A stretch of DNA of 64,000 nt. Source: Bradyrhizobium genosp. L (GTDB lineage Bacteria; Pseudomonadota; Alphaproteobacteria; Rhizobiales; Xanthobacteraceae). The DNA is taken from assembly GCF_015624485.1 (NCBI RefSeq), contig NZ_CP061378.1:3100001-3164000 (forward strand). The letters run 5' to 3'. Numbering within the stretch: the first letter of the stretch is position 1; every line of letters starts with the position of its first letter. Made by a program: the position numbers and the translations under genes. Under the pieces are notes generated by a model. The model worked only from the letters and a program-made list of their open reading frames with translations. It had not been told where the DNA came from and ran no database searches. Below, one piece after another: positions 55,548 through 63,868 of the stretch.

Positions 55548-57208
55548 CCAAATCCAACGCCCGCACCGGAGGCCAGATCCTGATCGACCAGCTGGTCGCG
55601 CAGGGGGTGGAACGCGTCACCTGCGTCCCGGGCGAGAGCTATCTTGCCGCGCTCGACGCGCTGCATGACAGCCCGATCGACGTCGTGATCTGCCGCGCCG
55701 AGGGCGGCGCGGCGATGATGGCGGAGGCCTATGGCAAGCTCACCGGGCGTCCCGGCATCTGCTTCGTGACCCGCGGCCCGGGCTCGACCAATGCCGCGCA
55801 TGGTGTCCACATCGCAATGCAGGACTCGACGCCGATGATCCTGTTCGTCGGCCAGGTCGATACCGGCATGCGCGAGCGCGAGGCGTTCCAGGAGCTCGAC
55901 TACAAGGCGGTGTTCGGCACCATGGCGAAATGGGCGGTCGAGATCGACCGTCCCGACCGCATTCCGGAACTGGTCGCGCGCGCCTTCCGCGTCGCGTTGC
56001 AGGGCCGCCCAGGGCCGGTGGTGATTTCGCTGCCCGAGAACATGCTGACGGAAACCGCAGCGGTCGCCGACGCGCCGAAGGTCGAGCCCGCGGCGAGCTG
56101 GCCAGCGCCATCGGATCTCGAACGCCTCGGCGCGATGCTGGCGAGCGCCAAGGCGCCGATCGTCGTGCTCGGCGGCTCCGCCTGGACCGCTGACGCTGCC
56201 AAGGGCATCGCGCGCTTTGCCGAGCGCTTCGATCTGCCGGTCACCACCTCGTTCCGCCGCGCCTCGCTGTTCGACGCGGACCACTCGCATTATGCCGGCG
56301 ACCTCGGCATCGGGCCGAGCCCGAAATTGAAGGACCGCATCACCGGTGCCGACGTGATCCTGTTGATCGGCGGTCGCATGTCGGAAATGCCGTCGGGGTC
56401 CTACACGCTGCTCGACATTCCCACACCGCAGCAGAAGCTGATCCACGTGCATCCGGGCTCCGAAGAGCTCGGCCGCGTCTACCAGCCGGCGCTGGCGATC
56501 CAGGCGACACCCGCGGCGTTCGCTGCCGCGGTCGAGACCATGAAGCCGGCGAGCACGCCGGCCTGGAAGGGCGAGGCGGCGAAGGCGCATGCGGATTATC
56601 TCGCCTGGACCGAGAAGCCGCGCGAGCTGCCGGGCAATGTCCAGTACGGCCAGATCGTCACCTGGCTGCGCGATCGGCTGCCGAAGGACGCCATCGTCTG
56701 CAACGGCGCCGGCAATTATGCCGGCTGGATTCACCGCCACCACCGCTTCCACACGTTCGCCGCCCAGCTGGCACCGACCTCGGGCTCGATGGGCTATGGC
56801 GTGCCGGCGGCTGTCATGGCCAAGCGGCAGCATCCCGACCGCGTCGTCGTCGCGTTCGCCGGCGACGGCTGCTTCCTGATGAACGGGCAGGAGTTCGCCA
56901 CCGCCGTGCAGTATGACGCGCCGCTGATCGTCGTCGTGGTCGACAATGCGCAATACGGCACCATCCGCATGCATCAGGAGCGCGACTATCCCGGCCGCGT
57001 CGTCGGCACCCAGCTCAAGAATCCGGATTTTGCGCTGTACGCAAAAGCCTTCGGCGGCCATGGCGAACGGATCGAGCGCACCGAAGATTTCGCGCCGGCC
57101 TTCGAACGTGCGCTTGCCTCCGGCAAGCCGTCGATCCTGCACTGCCTGCTCGACCAGCGCGCGCTGTCGGTTGGCAAGGACTTTGTGCCCGAGGAGGCCA
57201 AGCGCTGA
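55544..57208 (+). CDS. ThDP-dependent enzyme, acetolactate-synthase/decarboxylase superfamily
   Basis: A 554-residue thiamine diphosphate enzyme with three domains. The activating Glu is E53 in C-R-A-E-G-G-A; the ThDP/Mg motif is G-D-G-C-F-L-M...V-D-N-A-Q-Y-G. It could be a 2-oxoacid decarboxylase, carboligase or lyase; no acetolactate synthase small subunit is nearby, so a catabolic role on a 2-oxo acid is more likely. It starts in a 4-bp overlap with the aminotransferase gene and ends in a 1-bp overlap (TGATG) with the next. Confidence 0.9.
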   Translation: MTKSNARTGGQILIDQLVAQGVERVTCVPGESYLAALDALHDSPIDVVICRAEGGAAMMAEAYGKLTGRPGICFVTRGPGSTNAAHGVHIAMQDSTPMILFVGQVDTGMREREAFQELDYKAVFGTMAKWAVEIDRPDRIPELVARAFRVALQGRPGPVVISLPENMLTETAAVADAPKVEPAASWPAPSDLERLGAMLASAKAPIVVLGGSAWTADAAKGIARFAERFDLPVTTSFRRASLFDADHSHYAGDLGIGPSPKLKDRITGADVILLIGGRMSEMPSGSYTLLDIPTPQQKLIHVHPGSEELGRVYQPALAIQATPAAFAAAVETMKPASTPAWKGEAAKAHADYLAWTEKPRELPGNVQYGQIVTWLRDRLPKDAIVCNGAGNYAGWIHRHHRFHTFAAQLAPTSGSMGYGVPAAVMAKRQHPDRVVVAFAGDGCFLMNGQEFATAVQYDAPLIVVVVDNAQYGTIRMHQERDYPGRVVGTQLKNPDFALYAKAFGGHGERIERTEDFAPAFERALASGKPSILHCLLDQRALSVGKDFVPEEAKR

Positions 57209-58476
57209 TGTCTGCCACGGGCCGCCATGTTGCGATCATCGGCGCCGGCGCGGTCGGCGTGATCTCGGCCATCGAGGCGCTGCGCGCTGGCCATCGCGTC
57301 ACGCTGATCGATCCCGGCGCGCCCGGTGGCGAGCAGGCGGCGAGCTACGGCAATGCCGGCTGGCTGTCGTCGCATTCGGTGATCCCGCCGGCCGAGCCCG
57401 GCACCTGGAAGAAGGTGCCCGGCTATCTCCTGGACCCACTCGGACCGCTGGCGATCCGCTGGTCCTATCTGCCGAAGGCGCTGCCCTGGCTGGTCAAGTA
57501 TCTGCTGGCGAGCTGGACCGAGCCGCAGGTCGAGGCGACCGCACGTGCACTGCGCGATCTCCTCAAGGACGCACCGCTGTTGCACAAGCAACTCGCGGAG
57601 GAGGCCGGCGTCCCCGAACTGATCGAACGCCGCGGCGTGATGCATGTGTTTCCCTCGCGCGCGCCGTTCGACGGCGATCTCGGCTGGCGCATCCGCAAGC
57701 GCGTCGGCATCGAGTGGCTGGAGCTCGACGAGGACGAGATGCGCCAGCGCGAGCCTGATCTGCACCCGCGCTACAAGTTCGGCGTCGTGGTGGAAGAGGC
57801 CGGTCGCTGCCGTGATCCCGGCAGCTATGTCGCCGCACTCGCCGCGCATGCGGTCGCCAATGGCGCCGAGCGCGTCGCGGCCAAGGCCATCGGCCTCAAG
57901 CTCCAGGGCAACAAGCTCACGGCCGTCATCACCGAGAGCGGCGAGATCGCCTGTGATGCCGCGGTCGTCGCCGCCGGCGCGCGGTCAAAACAGCTCACGG
58001 CCTCGATCGGCGATCCGCTGCCGCTGGAGACCGAGCGCGGCTATCACGTCATGATCGAGAACCCGGAATGCGGTCCGCGCAACTCGATGATGGCCTCCGA
58101 CGCCAAGATGGTGGTGAACTGGACCGACAAGGGCCTGCGCGCCGCCGGCACCGTCGAGATCGCAGGCCTGGACGCCGAGCCGAACTGGAAGCGCGCCGAG
58201 ATCCTGCGCAACAATCTGCTCAGCATGTTCCCGAAGCTGCCGAAGAACATCCCGGCGTCGCGCATCAAGACGTGGTTCGGCCATCGCCCGAGCATGCCCG
58301 ACGGCCGCCCGTGCATCGGCTATGCGCGCGCCACCAACGACGTCGTCTATGCGTTCGGCCACGGCCATATCGGCCTGGTCGGCTCGGCCCGCACCGGCCG
58401 GCTGGTCGCACAGCTCCTGAGCGGCAAGACGCCGGAAATCCCGCTTGCGCCTTTCGCACCGTCCCGTTTCCTCTGA
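57208..58476 (+). CDS. FAD-dependent D-amino acid dehydrogenase-like oxidoreductase
   Basis: A 422-residue DadA-like flavoprotein: V-A-I-I-G-A-G-A-V-G-V FAD loop, G-W-L-S-S-H-S-V-I-P-P-A-E-P-G (DadA group), and a late G-H-G-H-I-G-L-V-G-S-A-R-T-G. It is predicted to oxidise a D-amino acid to the 2-oxo acid with electrons to the respiratory chain. The racemase gene 10 bp downstream could supply its D-substrate. Confidence 0.9.
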   Translation: MSATGRHVAIIGAGAVGVISAIEALRAGHRVTLIDPGAPGGEQAASYGNAGWLSSHSVIPPAEPGTWKKVPGYLLDPLGPLAIRWSYLPKALPWLVKYLLASWTEPQVEATARALRDLLKDAPLLHKQLAEEAGVPELIERRGVMHVFPSRAPFDGDLGWRIRKRVGIEWLELDEDEMRQREPDLHPRYKFGVVVEEAGRCRDPGSYVAALAAHAVANGAERVAAKAIGLKLQGNKLTAVITESGEIACDAAVVAAGARSKQLTASIGDPLPLETERGYHVMIENPECGPRNSMMASDAKMVVNWTDKGLRAAGTVEIAGLDAEPNWKRAEILRNNLLSMFPKLPKNIPASRIKTWFGHRPSMPDGRPCIGYARATNDVVYAFGHGHIGLVGSARTGRLVAQLLSGKTPEIPLAPFAPSRFL

Positions 58477-58486
58477 GACCTCACGC

Positions 58487-59230
58487 ATGACCTATCCTGC
58501 AAACTCCTCCTCCCGTATCGCCCGCGGCGGCAAGGCGCTCTATGGCGCGCCGCTCGGCATTTTGATGCTGGAGGCACGCTTCCCGCGCATTCCCGGCGAC
58601 ATGGGCAACGGCACCACCTGGCCGTTCCCGGTGCTGTATCGCGTCGTCAGCGGCGCGTCGCCGGAGAAGGTGGTGCTCAACGGCGCGGCCGGCCTGCTGC
58701 CCGACTTCATCGAGGCCGCCAAGGATCTGGTGCGGCTCGGCGCCGAGGCGATCACCACCAATTGCGGCTTCCTCGCGCTGTTCCAGAAGGAGCTGGCGGC
58801 CGCGGTCGGCGTGCCGGTTGCGACCTCATCGCTGATGCAGGTGCCGTGGGTGCAGGCGACGTTGCCGCCGGGCAAGCGCGTCGGCCTCGTCACGGTGTCG
58901 GGCTCGACATTGTCGCCGGCGCATCTGGAAGGCGCCGGCGTGCCGCTCGATACACCGCTGGTCGGCACCGAGAACGGCAAGGAATTCTTCCGCGTCCTGA
59001 TCAAGGCCGAGAAGGACGACATGGACGTGGCGCAGGCCGAACGCGACGTGGTCGAGGCCGGCAAACAGCTGGTCGCGCGCCATCCTGATGTCGGCGCCAT
59101 CGTGCTCGAATGCACCAACATGCCGCCCTATGCGGCAGCCTTGCAGGCCGAGGTCGGGCTGCCGGTCTACGACATCTACTCGATGATCACCTGGTTTCAC
59201 GCGGGGCTCAGGCCGCGCGCCTTTGGGTGA
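58487..59230 (+). CDS. Aspartate/glutamate racemase-family protein
   Basis: A 247-residue protein with both catalytic Cys of the Asp/Glu/hydantoin racemase superfamily: C93 in T-T-N-C-G-F and C209 in L-E-C-T-N-M. The N-terminus G-I-L-M-L-E-A-R-F-P-R-I-P-G-D-M-G is typical of the uncharacterised hydantoin/AroM-like subgroup. ATG 58487 lies 10 bp after the DadA-like gene. It probably interconverts enantiomers of the substrate of this locus. Confidence 0.88.
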   Translation: MTYPANSSSRIARGGKALYGAPLGILMLEARFPRIPGDMGNGTTWPFPVLYRVVSGASPEKVVLNGAAGLLPDFIEAAKDLVRLGAEAITTNCGFLALFQKELAAAVGVPVATSSLMQVPWVQATLPPGKRVGLVTVSGSTLSPAHLEGAGVPLDTPLVGTENGKEFFRVLIKAEKDDMDVAQAERDVVEAGKQLVARHPDVGAIVLECTNMPPYAAALQAEVGLPVYDIYSMITWFHAGLRPRAFG

Positions 59231-59267
59231 TAGTATCGGGGTGTGATCGCGATTCCCTTCAACCGTA

Positions 59268-59978
59268 GTGACCCAAGCGGGTAGCAACTTGGACATCAGC
59301 TCAGACAGCATCGTCGACCGGGTCTATGAGCAGCTCAAGGCGATGGCGATCAGCTACGAGTTCAAGCCAGGCGAGCGGCTGAACGAGGGCGAGCTGGCGA
59401 AGCGCCTCGGCGTCAGCCGCACGCCGCTGCGCGAGGCGCTGAACCGGCTGAACACCGAGGGCTTCCTGCGCTTCACACCCGGCAAGGGCTTCTTCTGCCG
59501 CGAGCTCGACGCGCACGAGATCTTCGATCTCTACGAGCTGCGCAAGTCGCTCGAGATCGCCTCGGTGCGGCTTGCGATCACCCGCGCGCGCGACGAAGAC
59601 ATCGATGCGCTGCTGGCCTTTCTGCACGCGACGGGTCCCGATCCCGGCGAGCGCTCCTCGGTCGAGCTGGTCGAGCTCGACGAGACCTTCCACGAGCGGC
59701 TGATGGGGATGTCCGGCAATGCCGAGATGCTGCGCGTGCTGCGCAACGTCAATGCGCGCATCCGTTTCGTACGCTGGATCGACATGGACCGGATCAACCG
59801 CTCCAACACCCAGGCCGAGCATCGCGCCGTGGTCGAGGGCCTGAAGGCGCGCGACGAGGAACGCTGCGTGTCGGTACTGGAGAAGCATATCGACCGCCGG
59901 CTCGATCGCATCACCTCGGCGATCAAGGAAGGCTACGCCCAGATCTACATGCCGGCGGCGCGCGCCGGCAACGATTGA
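59268..59978 (+). CDS. GntR-family (FadR/FCD-type) transcriptional regulator
   Basis: A 236-residue regulator: winged HTH (about 15-75, E-L-A-K-R-L-G-V-S-R-T-P-L-R-E-A-L) and a C-terminal FCD ligand domain with D-E-T-F-H-E-R-L and the Asp/His metal-site pattern ending A-E-H-R-A-V. Start GTG 59268; TTG 59289 is an alternative. It closes the catabolic operon, so the locus is probably autoregulated, with the inverted 12-mers at 52749 and 52890 as candidate targets. Confidence 0.92.
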   Translation: MTQAGSNLDISSDSIVDRVYEQLKAMAISYEFKPGERLNEGELAKRLGVSRTPLREALNRLNTEGFLRFTPGKGFFCRELDAHEIFDLYELRKSLEIASVRLAITRARDEDIDALLAFLHATGPDPGERSSVELVELDETFHERLMGMSGNAEMLRVLRNVNARIRFVRWIDMDRINRSNTQAEHRAVVEGLKARDEERCVSVLEKHIDRRLDRITSAIKEGYAQIYMPAARAGND

Positions 59979-59987
59979 TGCGGATGG

Positions 59988-60034
59988 CTAGAGCTCCGTT
60001 CCGATGGAATCGGAACGGAGCTCTAGGTTTTTTG
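59988..60034 (+). terminator. Strong hairpin terminator after the GntR gene
   Basis: A perfect 18-bp stem (59988-60005 with 60009-60026, CTAGAGCTCCGTTCCGAT with its complement) and a 3-nt loop, followed by GG and TTTTTT. It begins 9 bp after the gntR stop. Both ends are CTAG, like the adjacent repeat. Confidence 0.85.
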
Positions 60035-60090
60035 TTTTGACGCGTTTTCTTTACGCGAACCGGTATCCACTTCGCTCGAAAACGCTCTAG
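60034..60090. repeat. CTAGAGCG-type palindromic repeat
   Basis: Common Bradyrhizobium element with arms GCGTTTTC (60042-60049) and GAAAACGC (60078-60085) around ACGCGAACCGGTATCCACTT. Its terminal CTAG (60087-60090) contains the TAG stop of the minus-strand gene at 60087-60320. Confidence 0.8.
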
Positions 60091-60320
60091 TCATCACCGG
60101 CCCAGGCGCTGATCGCGGCCGGTGCGATCACGCGGCGGGGCGTGTGCGGGTTGATGGTTCCGGCGCTTACGTCTTGGGTCCGCTCGAGCAAGGTGCGCGC
60201 GAACGTCTTGGCGTCCGCCTCGCTCGTGAAGGTGCGGGTCTGGCGTGCGAAGCGGTGGTGTCCGACGTCGGGATCCCTCAGGGCGAACGAGACGTACCAG
60301 ATGGCGCTCTCGTTCTTCAT
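60087..60320 (-). CDS. 77-residue hypothetical protein
   Basis: A small soluble protein (M-K-N-E-S-A-I-W-Y-V-S-F-A-L-R-D-P-D...) rich in Thr, Arg and Asp; it contains F-T-S-E-A-D-A-K-T-F-A-R, a pattern seen in small Bradyrhizobium proteins of unknown function. GGAG lies about 8-12 bp before the ATG. The stop codon is provided by the neighbouring repeat. The 290 bp up to 60610 hold no other gene I can support. Confidence 0.65.
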   Translation of the reverse strand: MKNESAIWYVSFALRDPDVGHHRFARQTRTFTSEADAKTFARTLLERTQDVSAGTINPHTPRRVIAPAAISAWAGDD

Positions 60321-60610
60321 CGCGTCGTCTCCGGCGGGGGACCGCCGGCGCGATCTGACGATTGTCGAGCAAGCGGATATGCAACAGGGACCAAGATGAA
60401 ACGCCTTGAGATGCAACAGATGCCTGCAACATGCGGCATGCAGTATCCCACTGATGGAGAACGACACGACGAGTCCGGCACGATTCACCGGAGCTGTAGC
60501 ATGTTATCGCTCAACCGGCAGGTGCAACGACAATGCGCCGGCGCTGCTCAGGTTCCATCCAAAAAGATCGCTCGAACAAAGAGGTAAAGCACGATGAATC
60601 TCATCGCGCT

Positions 60611-60799
60611 TCAGGTGGCCTGGCCTTCCTTGCCCGCGGCGGCGATGGCTTTCTCGACTTCGGCCGCGAGCCCTGCGAGGTGTTCGGCGAGCTTGGTGAA
60701 CAGCTCGCGCTTTTTGAGGTCGGTGGCGAGATCGCGGATCAATGCGCACTCCGCGGCATCGGTGCGGAGCTTCTCGAGATGCGACAACATGTCCTGCAT
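60611..60799 (-). CDS. 62-residue helical hypothetical protein
   Basis: M-Q-D-M-L-S-H-L-E-K-L-R-T-D-A-A-E-C-A-L-I-R-D-L-A-T-D-x-K-K-R-E-L-F: two amphipathic helices and a short tail, probably a coiled-coil or adaptor protein. A purine-rich GGGGGTGG stretch lies before ATG 60799; GTG 60808 is possible. I do not recognise the family. Confidence 0.6.
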   Translation of the reverse strand: MQDMLSHLEKLRTDAAECALIRDLATDLKKRELFTKLAEHLAGLAAEVEKAIAAAGKEGQAT

Positions 60800-60931
60800 T
60801 TTTGCCACCCCCAGCGCCCTTTCCCGGAACGGTAGGCGGCGCGGAACCCGGCAACAATAACCTATGATAACTCTTGGCCCAGCCGGCGGAGCCGCCAGGC
60901 CCTGGCAGCGCCGAATGCCGGCCACCTGATT

Positions 60932-61918
60932 TCACTCCCCGGTCAGGTGGTTGGCCGACAGCAGGCCGAACATCCGCTCGGCGACGAATTTCTGGCCCGC
61001 CGGTGTCCAGTGGTTGCCGACATGGGCACCGGGATAGGCCTCCGCGCCGTCAAAGGTCACGAAGGGAATGTGCTGATCCTGGAGATGGCGAACCAGCGCG
61101 GGATCGGTGTTCTGCAAGCCGACCAGGAATTTGGCCCCGTTCGCCTCGACGAATTCCCTGATCTTGTCGATCAGCTGCTCCGTCGGGTCCGGCACGAACA
61201 GCACCGGATGCATCAGCTTCAGGTAGGCGGCATCGGCGAGCCGGACCAGCCAGACGTGGCGCACCCACCAGTCTTCCTTGATGGCCTGTAGCCGCGACTT
61301 CGGCACCGGCACGCCCTGCAGCACTAGCGCGCCATCGGGCGTAGTCGCGAAATACGGCTTCTGATAATCCTCGTAGCGGATGTTGGTGCTGTTGTCCTTG
61401 CGGTCGTTGTCGGTGCAGAAGATCAGCACGATGGCGGCCGGCTTCACCTGCGGCCACAGCCGCCTCAACAGCAGGTATTCCTGGTCGGTGCCGTAGCCCG
61501 AGACGCCGGCGGCGAGGATCTTATAGGCCGGGATGCGCGGCTTGAGCAGGTCGGTGAAGCGTTGGTCGGCCTCGACATCGAGGCCCCAGACGAAGGAATC
61601 TCCGAGGAACATGATGGTCGGCTTGCTGTCGAGGACGAATTCCTCGTCGCGCAGGCCGAGGCCGTTGTGGCGGACATGGATGGTGCGGGCGTTGGTGACG
61701 TCGGGGCTCGGCCCCGGCACCGGCACCCAGCCGAGCTCGGAATCGTAACGGTAGCTCAGCGAGCGTTCGGTAATGCCCTCGCGCAGCTCGCGGAAGTCGG
61801 CGACCCGCAGGATGATCTCCAGCGCTGCCAAGGTGACGATGGTCACGATCGCGATGGCGCCAAGCGAGTGCCAGACGCTGGTCGGTTTGACGGGACCATG
61901 ATCGTCGGCGGGCACCAT
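60932..61918 (-). CDS. Membrane-anchored SGNH-fold protein
   Basis: A 328-residue protein with one N-terminal TM helix (about 19-40) and an outer domain of the SGNH/GDSL type: G106-D107-S108 in M-F-L-G-D-S-F-V-W-G, a middle Gly/Asn region (A-G-V-S-G-Y-G-T-D-Q), and a late His in G-N-H-W-T-P-A-G. It starts in a 1-bp overlap (TGATG) with the carbamoyltransferase stop. Probably an esterase or O-acyl/glycan-modifying enzyme acting with that protein at the cell surface. Confidence 0.85.
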   Translation of the reverse strand: MVPADDHGPVKPTSVWHSLGAIAIVTIVTLAALEIILRVADFRELREGITERSLSYRYDSELGWVPVPGPSPDVTNARTIHVRHNGLGLRDEEFVLDSKPTIMFLGDSFVWGLDVEADQRFTDLLKPRIPAYKILAAGVSGYGTDQEYLLLRRLWPQVKPAAIVLIFCTDNDRKDNSTNIRYEDYQKPYFATTPDGALVLQGVPVPKSRLQAIKEDWWVRHVWLVRLADAAYLKLMHPVLFVPDPTEQLIDKIREFVEANGAKFLVGLQNTDPALVRHLQDQHIPFVTFDGAEAYPGAHVGNHWTPAGQKFVAERMFGLLSANHLTGE

Positions 61919-63753
61919 CAGTCGAGCTCGAAGGCGTTCTTGTAGTCGAGCTTCAGCGCGGCCGGCTGGTCCTCTTTGTCGAGAAAACAATTGCCGACGA
62001 CGAGCGTCTCGATGTCCGATCCCATGAAGCAGCGGAACGCATCCTCCGGCGTGCAGACGATCGGCTCGCCGCGGACGTTGAAGCTGGTGTTGACCAGCAC
62101 CGGGCAGCCGGTCGCGGCCTTGAAGGCCGTCAGCAGCTCGTGAAACCGCGCGTTGGTGTCGGGATGGACGGTCTGGATCCGCGCCGAATAGTCGACATGG
62201 GTGACGGCCGGAATCTGCGAGCGCGGGATGTTGAGGCGGTCGATGCCGAACAGCGCGCGGTCTTCGGGCCTGACCGGCAGGCGGCGCCGCTCCAGCACGT
62301 CGGCGACGAGCTGCATGTAGGGGCTGTCGCGGTCGAGCGCGAACCAGTCGGCGACGTCCTCGCGCAGCACCGCCGGTGCGAAGGGACGAAAACTCTCGCG
62401 AAACTTGACGCGGAGATTGAGCGAGCTCTGCATGGTCGGCGAGCGCGGATCGCCGAGGATCGAACGGGCGCCGAGCGCGCGCGGCCCGAACTCCATCCGG
62501 CCCTGAAACCAGCCGACCGCCTTCTCTGCGACCAGCGCCTTGACCGTGCGCTGGATCAGCGCCGTGTCGTCGAGCTCGGTGAACACGGCGCCGGCGGCGC
62601 GCAGGCGGTCCCTGATCTCGGATGGCGCAAAAGACGGTCCGAGATAGCCGCCTTGCATCGCATCGTGGTTGGCCGCGACCCGCGGTCGGCCGGCAAATTG
62701 ATGATAGGCCGCAAGAGCTGCGCCGACCGCGCCGCCGGCATCGCCCGCGGCCGGCTGCACCCAGAGCTGCTTGAACGCGCCATCGCGCAGGATCTTGCCG
62801 TTGGCGACGCAGTTGAGCGCGACGCCGCCGGCGAGGCAGAGATTGTCCGAGCGTTGCTCGCGGGCCAGGCTGCGCGTCAGCCGCAGCACGATTTCCTCGG
62901 TGACGTGCTGAAGCGAGGCCGCGAGATCCATATGTCGCTGCTCCAGCAGTTCCGTGGATGGATCGCGTGGCTTGCCGCCGAACAGCGCATCGAACCGGCC
63001 ATTGGTCATGGTCAGCCCGGTGCAATAGTCGAAATAGGAGAGGTCGAGCCGGAACGTGCCGTCGTCCTTGAGATCGATCAGATGGTCGAGGATCACCCGT
63101 GCGTATTTCGGCTCGCCATAGGGCGCGAGCCCCATCACCTTGTACTCGCCTGAATTGACCTTGAAGCCGAGGTGATAGGTGAAGGCGGAGTAGAGCAATC
63201 CGATCGAATGCGGGAAGTTGATCTCGCGCCCGAGCTCGAGCGTGTTGTCGCGGCCGTAGCCGGCCGATGTCGTGGTCCATTCGCCGACGCCGTCGAGCGT
63301 CAGGATCGCGGCCTCCGTGAACGGCGAGGCGAAGAAGGCCGACGCCGCGTGGCTCTGGTGGTGATCGGCGAACAAGAGCTTCGCCTCCCAGTCGACCGTG
63401 CCGTCGATGTCGCGCAGTGCGTCGCGCAGCACACCCTTCTGAAACAGCTTCTGCTTGAGCCAGACCGGCATCGCCTTGCGGAACGACTGGAAGCCGCGCG
63501 GCGCGAAGGCGAGGTAGGTTTCCAGCAGCCGTTCGAACTTCAGGAACGGCTTTTCGTAGAACACGACGTGGTCGATGTCGCCGGCTGCGATCTTCGCCTC
63601 GGCCAGGCAGTAGTGGATGGCGTTCGCCGGAAAGGCGGGGTCATGCTTGCGCCGCGTGAAACGCTCCTCCTGCGCCGCGGCCACGATCCTGCCGTCGACC
63701 AGCAGCGCCGCCGCGCTGTCGTGATAGAACGCCGAGATGCCGAGGATGTGCAA
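61918..63753 (-). CDS. Carbamoyltransferase, NodU/CmcH/TobZ family
   Basis: A 611-residue O-carbamoyltransferase: N-terminal Kae1-like domain with D-H-H-Q-S-H-A and L-T-L-D-G-V-G-E, and the YrdC-type C-terminal part with M-E-F-G-P-R-A-L-G-A-R-S-I. Such enzymes carbamoylate sugars (NodU on Nod factors, TobZ on tobramycin). The start codon is TTG at 63753 with GGGGA upstream. It is followed by an SGNH gene and preceded by a DUF5989-type gene, an arrangement seen with surface-polysaccharide clusters; a nodulation role is not implied. Confidence 0.92.
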   Translation of the reverse strand: MHILGISAFYHDSAAALLVDGRIVAAAQEERFTRRKHDPAFPANAIHYCLAEAKIAAGDIDHVVFYEKPFLKFERLLETYLAFAPRGFQSFRKAMPVWLKQKLFQKGVLRDALRDIDGTVDWEAKLLFADHHQSHAASAFFASPFTEAAILTLDGVGEWTTTSAGYGRDNTLELGREINFPHSIGLLYSAFTYHLGFKVNSGEYKVMGLAPYGEPKYARVILDHLIDLKDDGTFRLDLSYFDYCTGLTMTNGRFDALFGGKPRDPSTELLEQRHMDLAASLQHVTEEIVLRLTRSLAREQRSDNLCLAGGVALNCVANGKILRDGAFKQLWVQPAAGDAGGAVGAALAAYHQFAGRPRVAANHDAMQGGYLGPSFAPSEIRDRLRAAGAVFTELDDTALIQRTVKALVAEKAVGWFQGRMEFGPRALGARSILGDPRSPTMQSSLNLRVKFRESFRPFAPAVLREDVADWFALDRDSPYMQLVADVLERRRLPVRPEDRALFGIDRLNIPRSQIPAVTHVDYSARIQTVHPDTNARFHELLTAFKAATGCPVLVNTSFNVRGEPIVCTPEDAFRCFMGSDIETLVVGNCFLDKEDQPAALKLDYKNAFELD

Positions 63754-63763
63754 CGCCGGTCCC

Positions 63764-63868
63764 CTAAACCGCGATGAGATTGGGTTGAAACGTCATCGCG
63801 CTTTAGCTCCTTGTTTTGAGCATGATCTTTTCGGAAAACCGCGTCACACTTTTCCGGATCATGCTCTA
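63764..63868. repeat. Composite palindromic repeats between DUF5989 and carbamoyltransferase genes
   Basis: Two elements fill the gap. The first has CTAAACCGCGATGA (63764-63777) and TCATCGCGCTTTAG (63793-63806), paired with one mismatch. The second has GAGCATGATC (63818-63827) and GATCATGCTC (63857-63866) with inner TTTTCGGAAAA/TTTTCCGG arms. The CTAG end of the second contains the TAG stop of the DUF5989-type gene. Confidence 0.8.

Noticed and set aside
55544..57208. Acetolactate synthase large subunit (ilvB/ilvI)
   Set aside because: No small regulatory subunit gene nearby and the operon is catabolic; kept as an unassigned ThDP enzyme.
61918..63753. Nodulation gene nodU
   Set aside because: Family resemblance only. 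There is no nod box, no nodABC and no symbiosis-island signature nearby, and the SGNH/DUF5989 context fits surface glycans.
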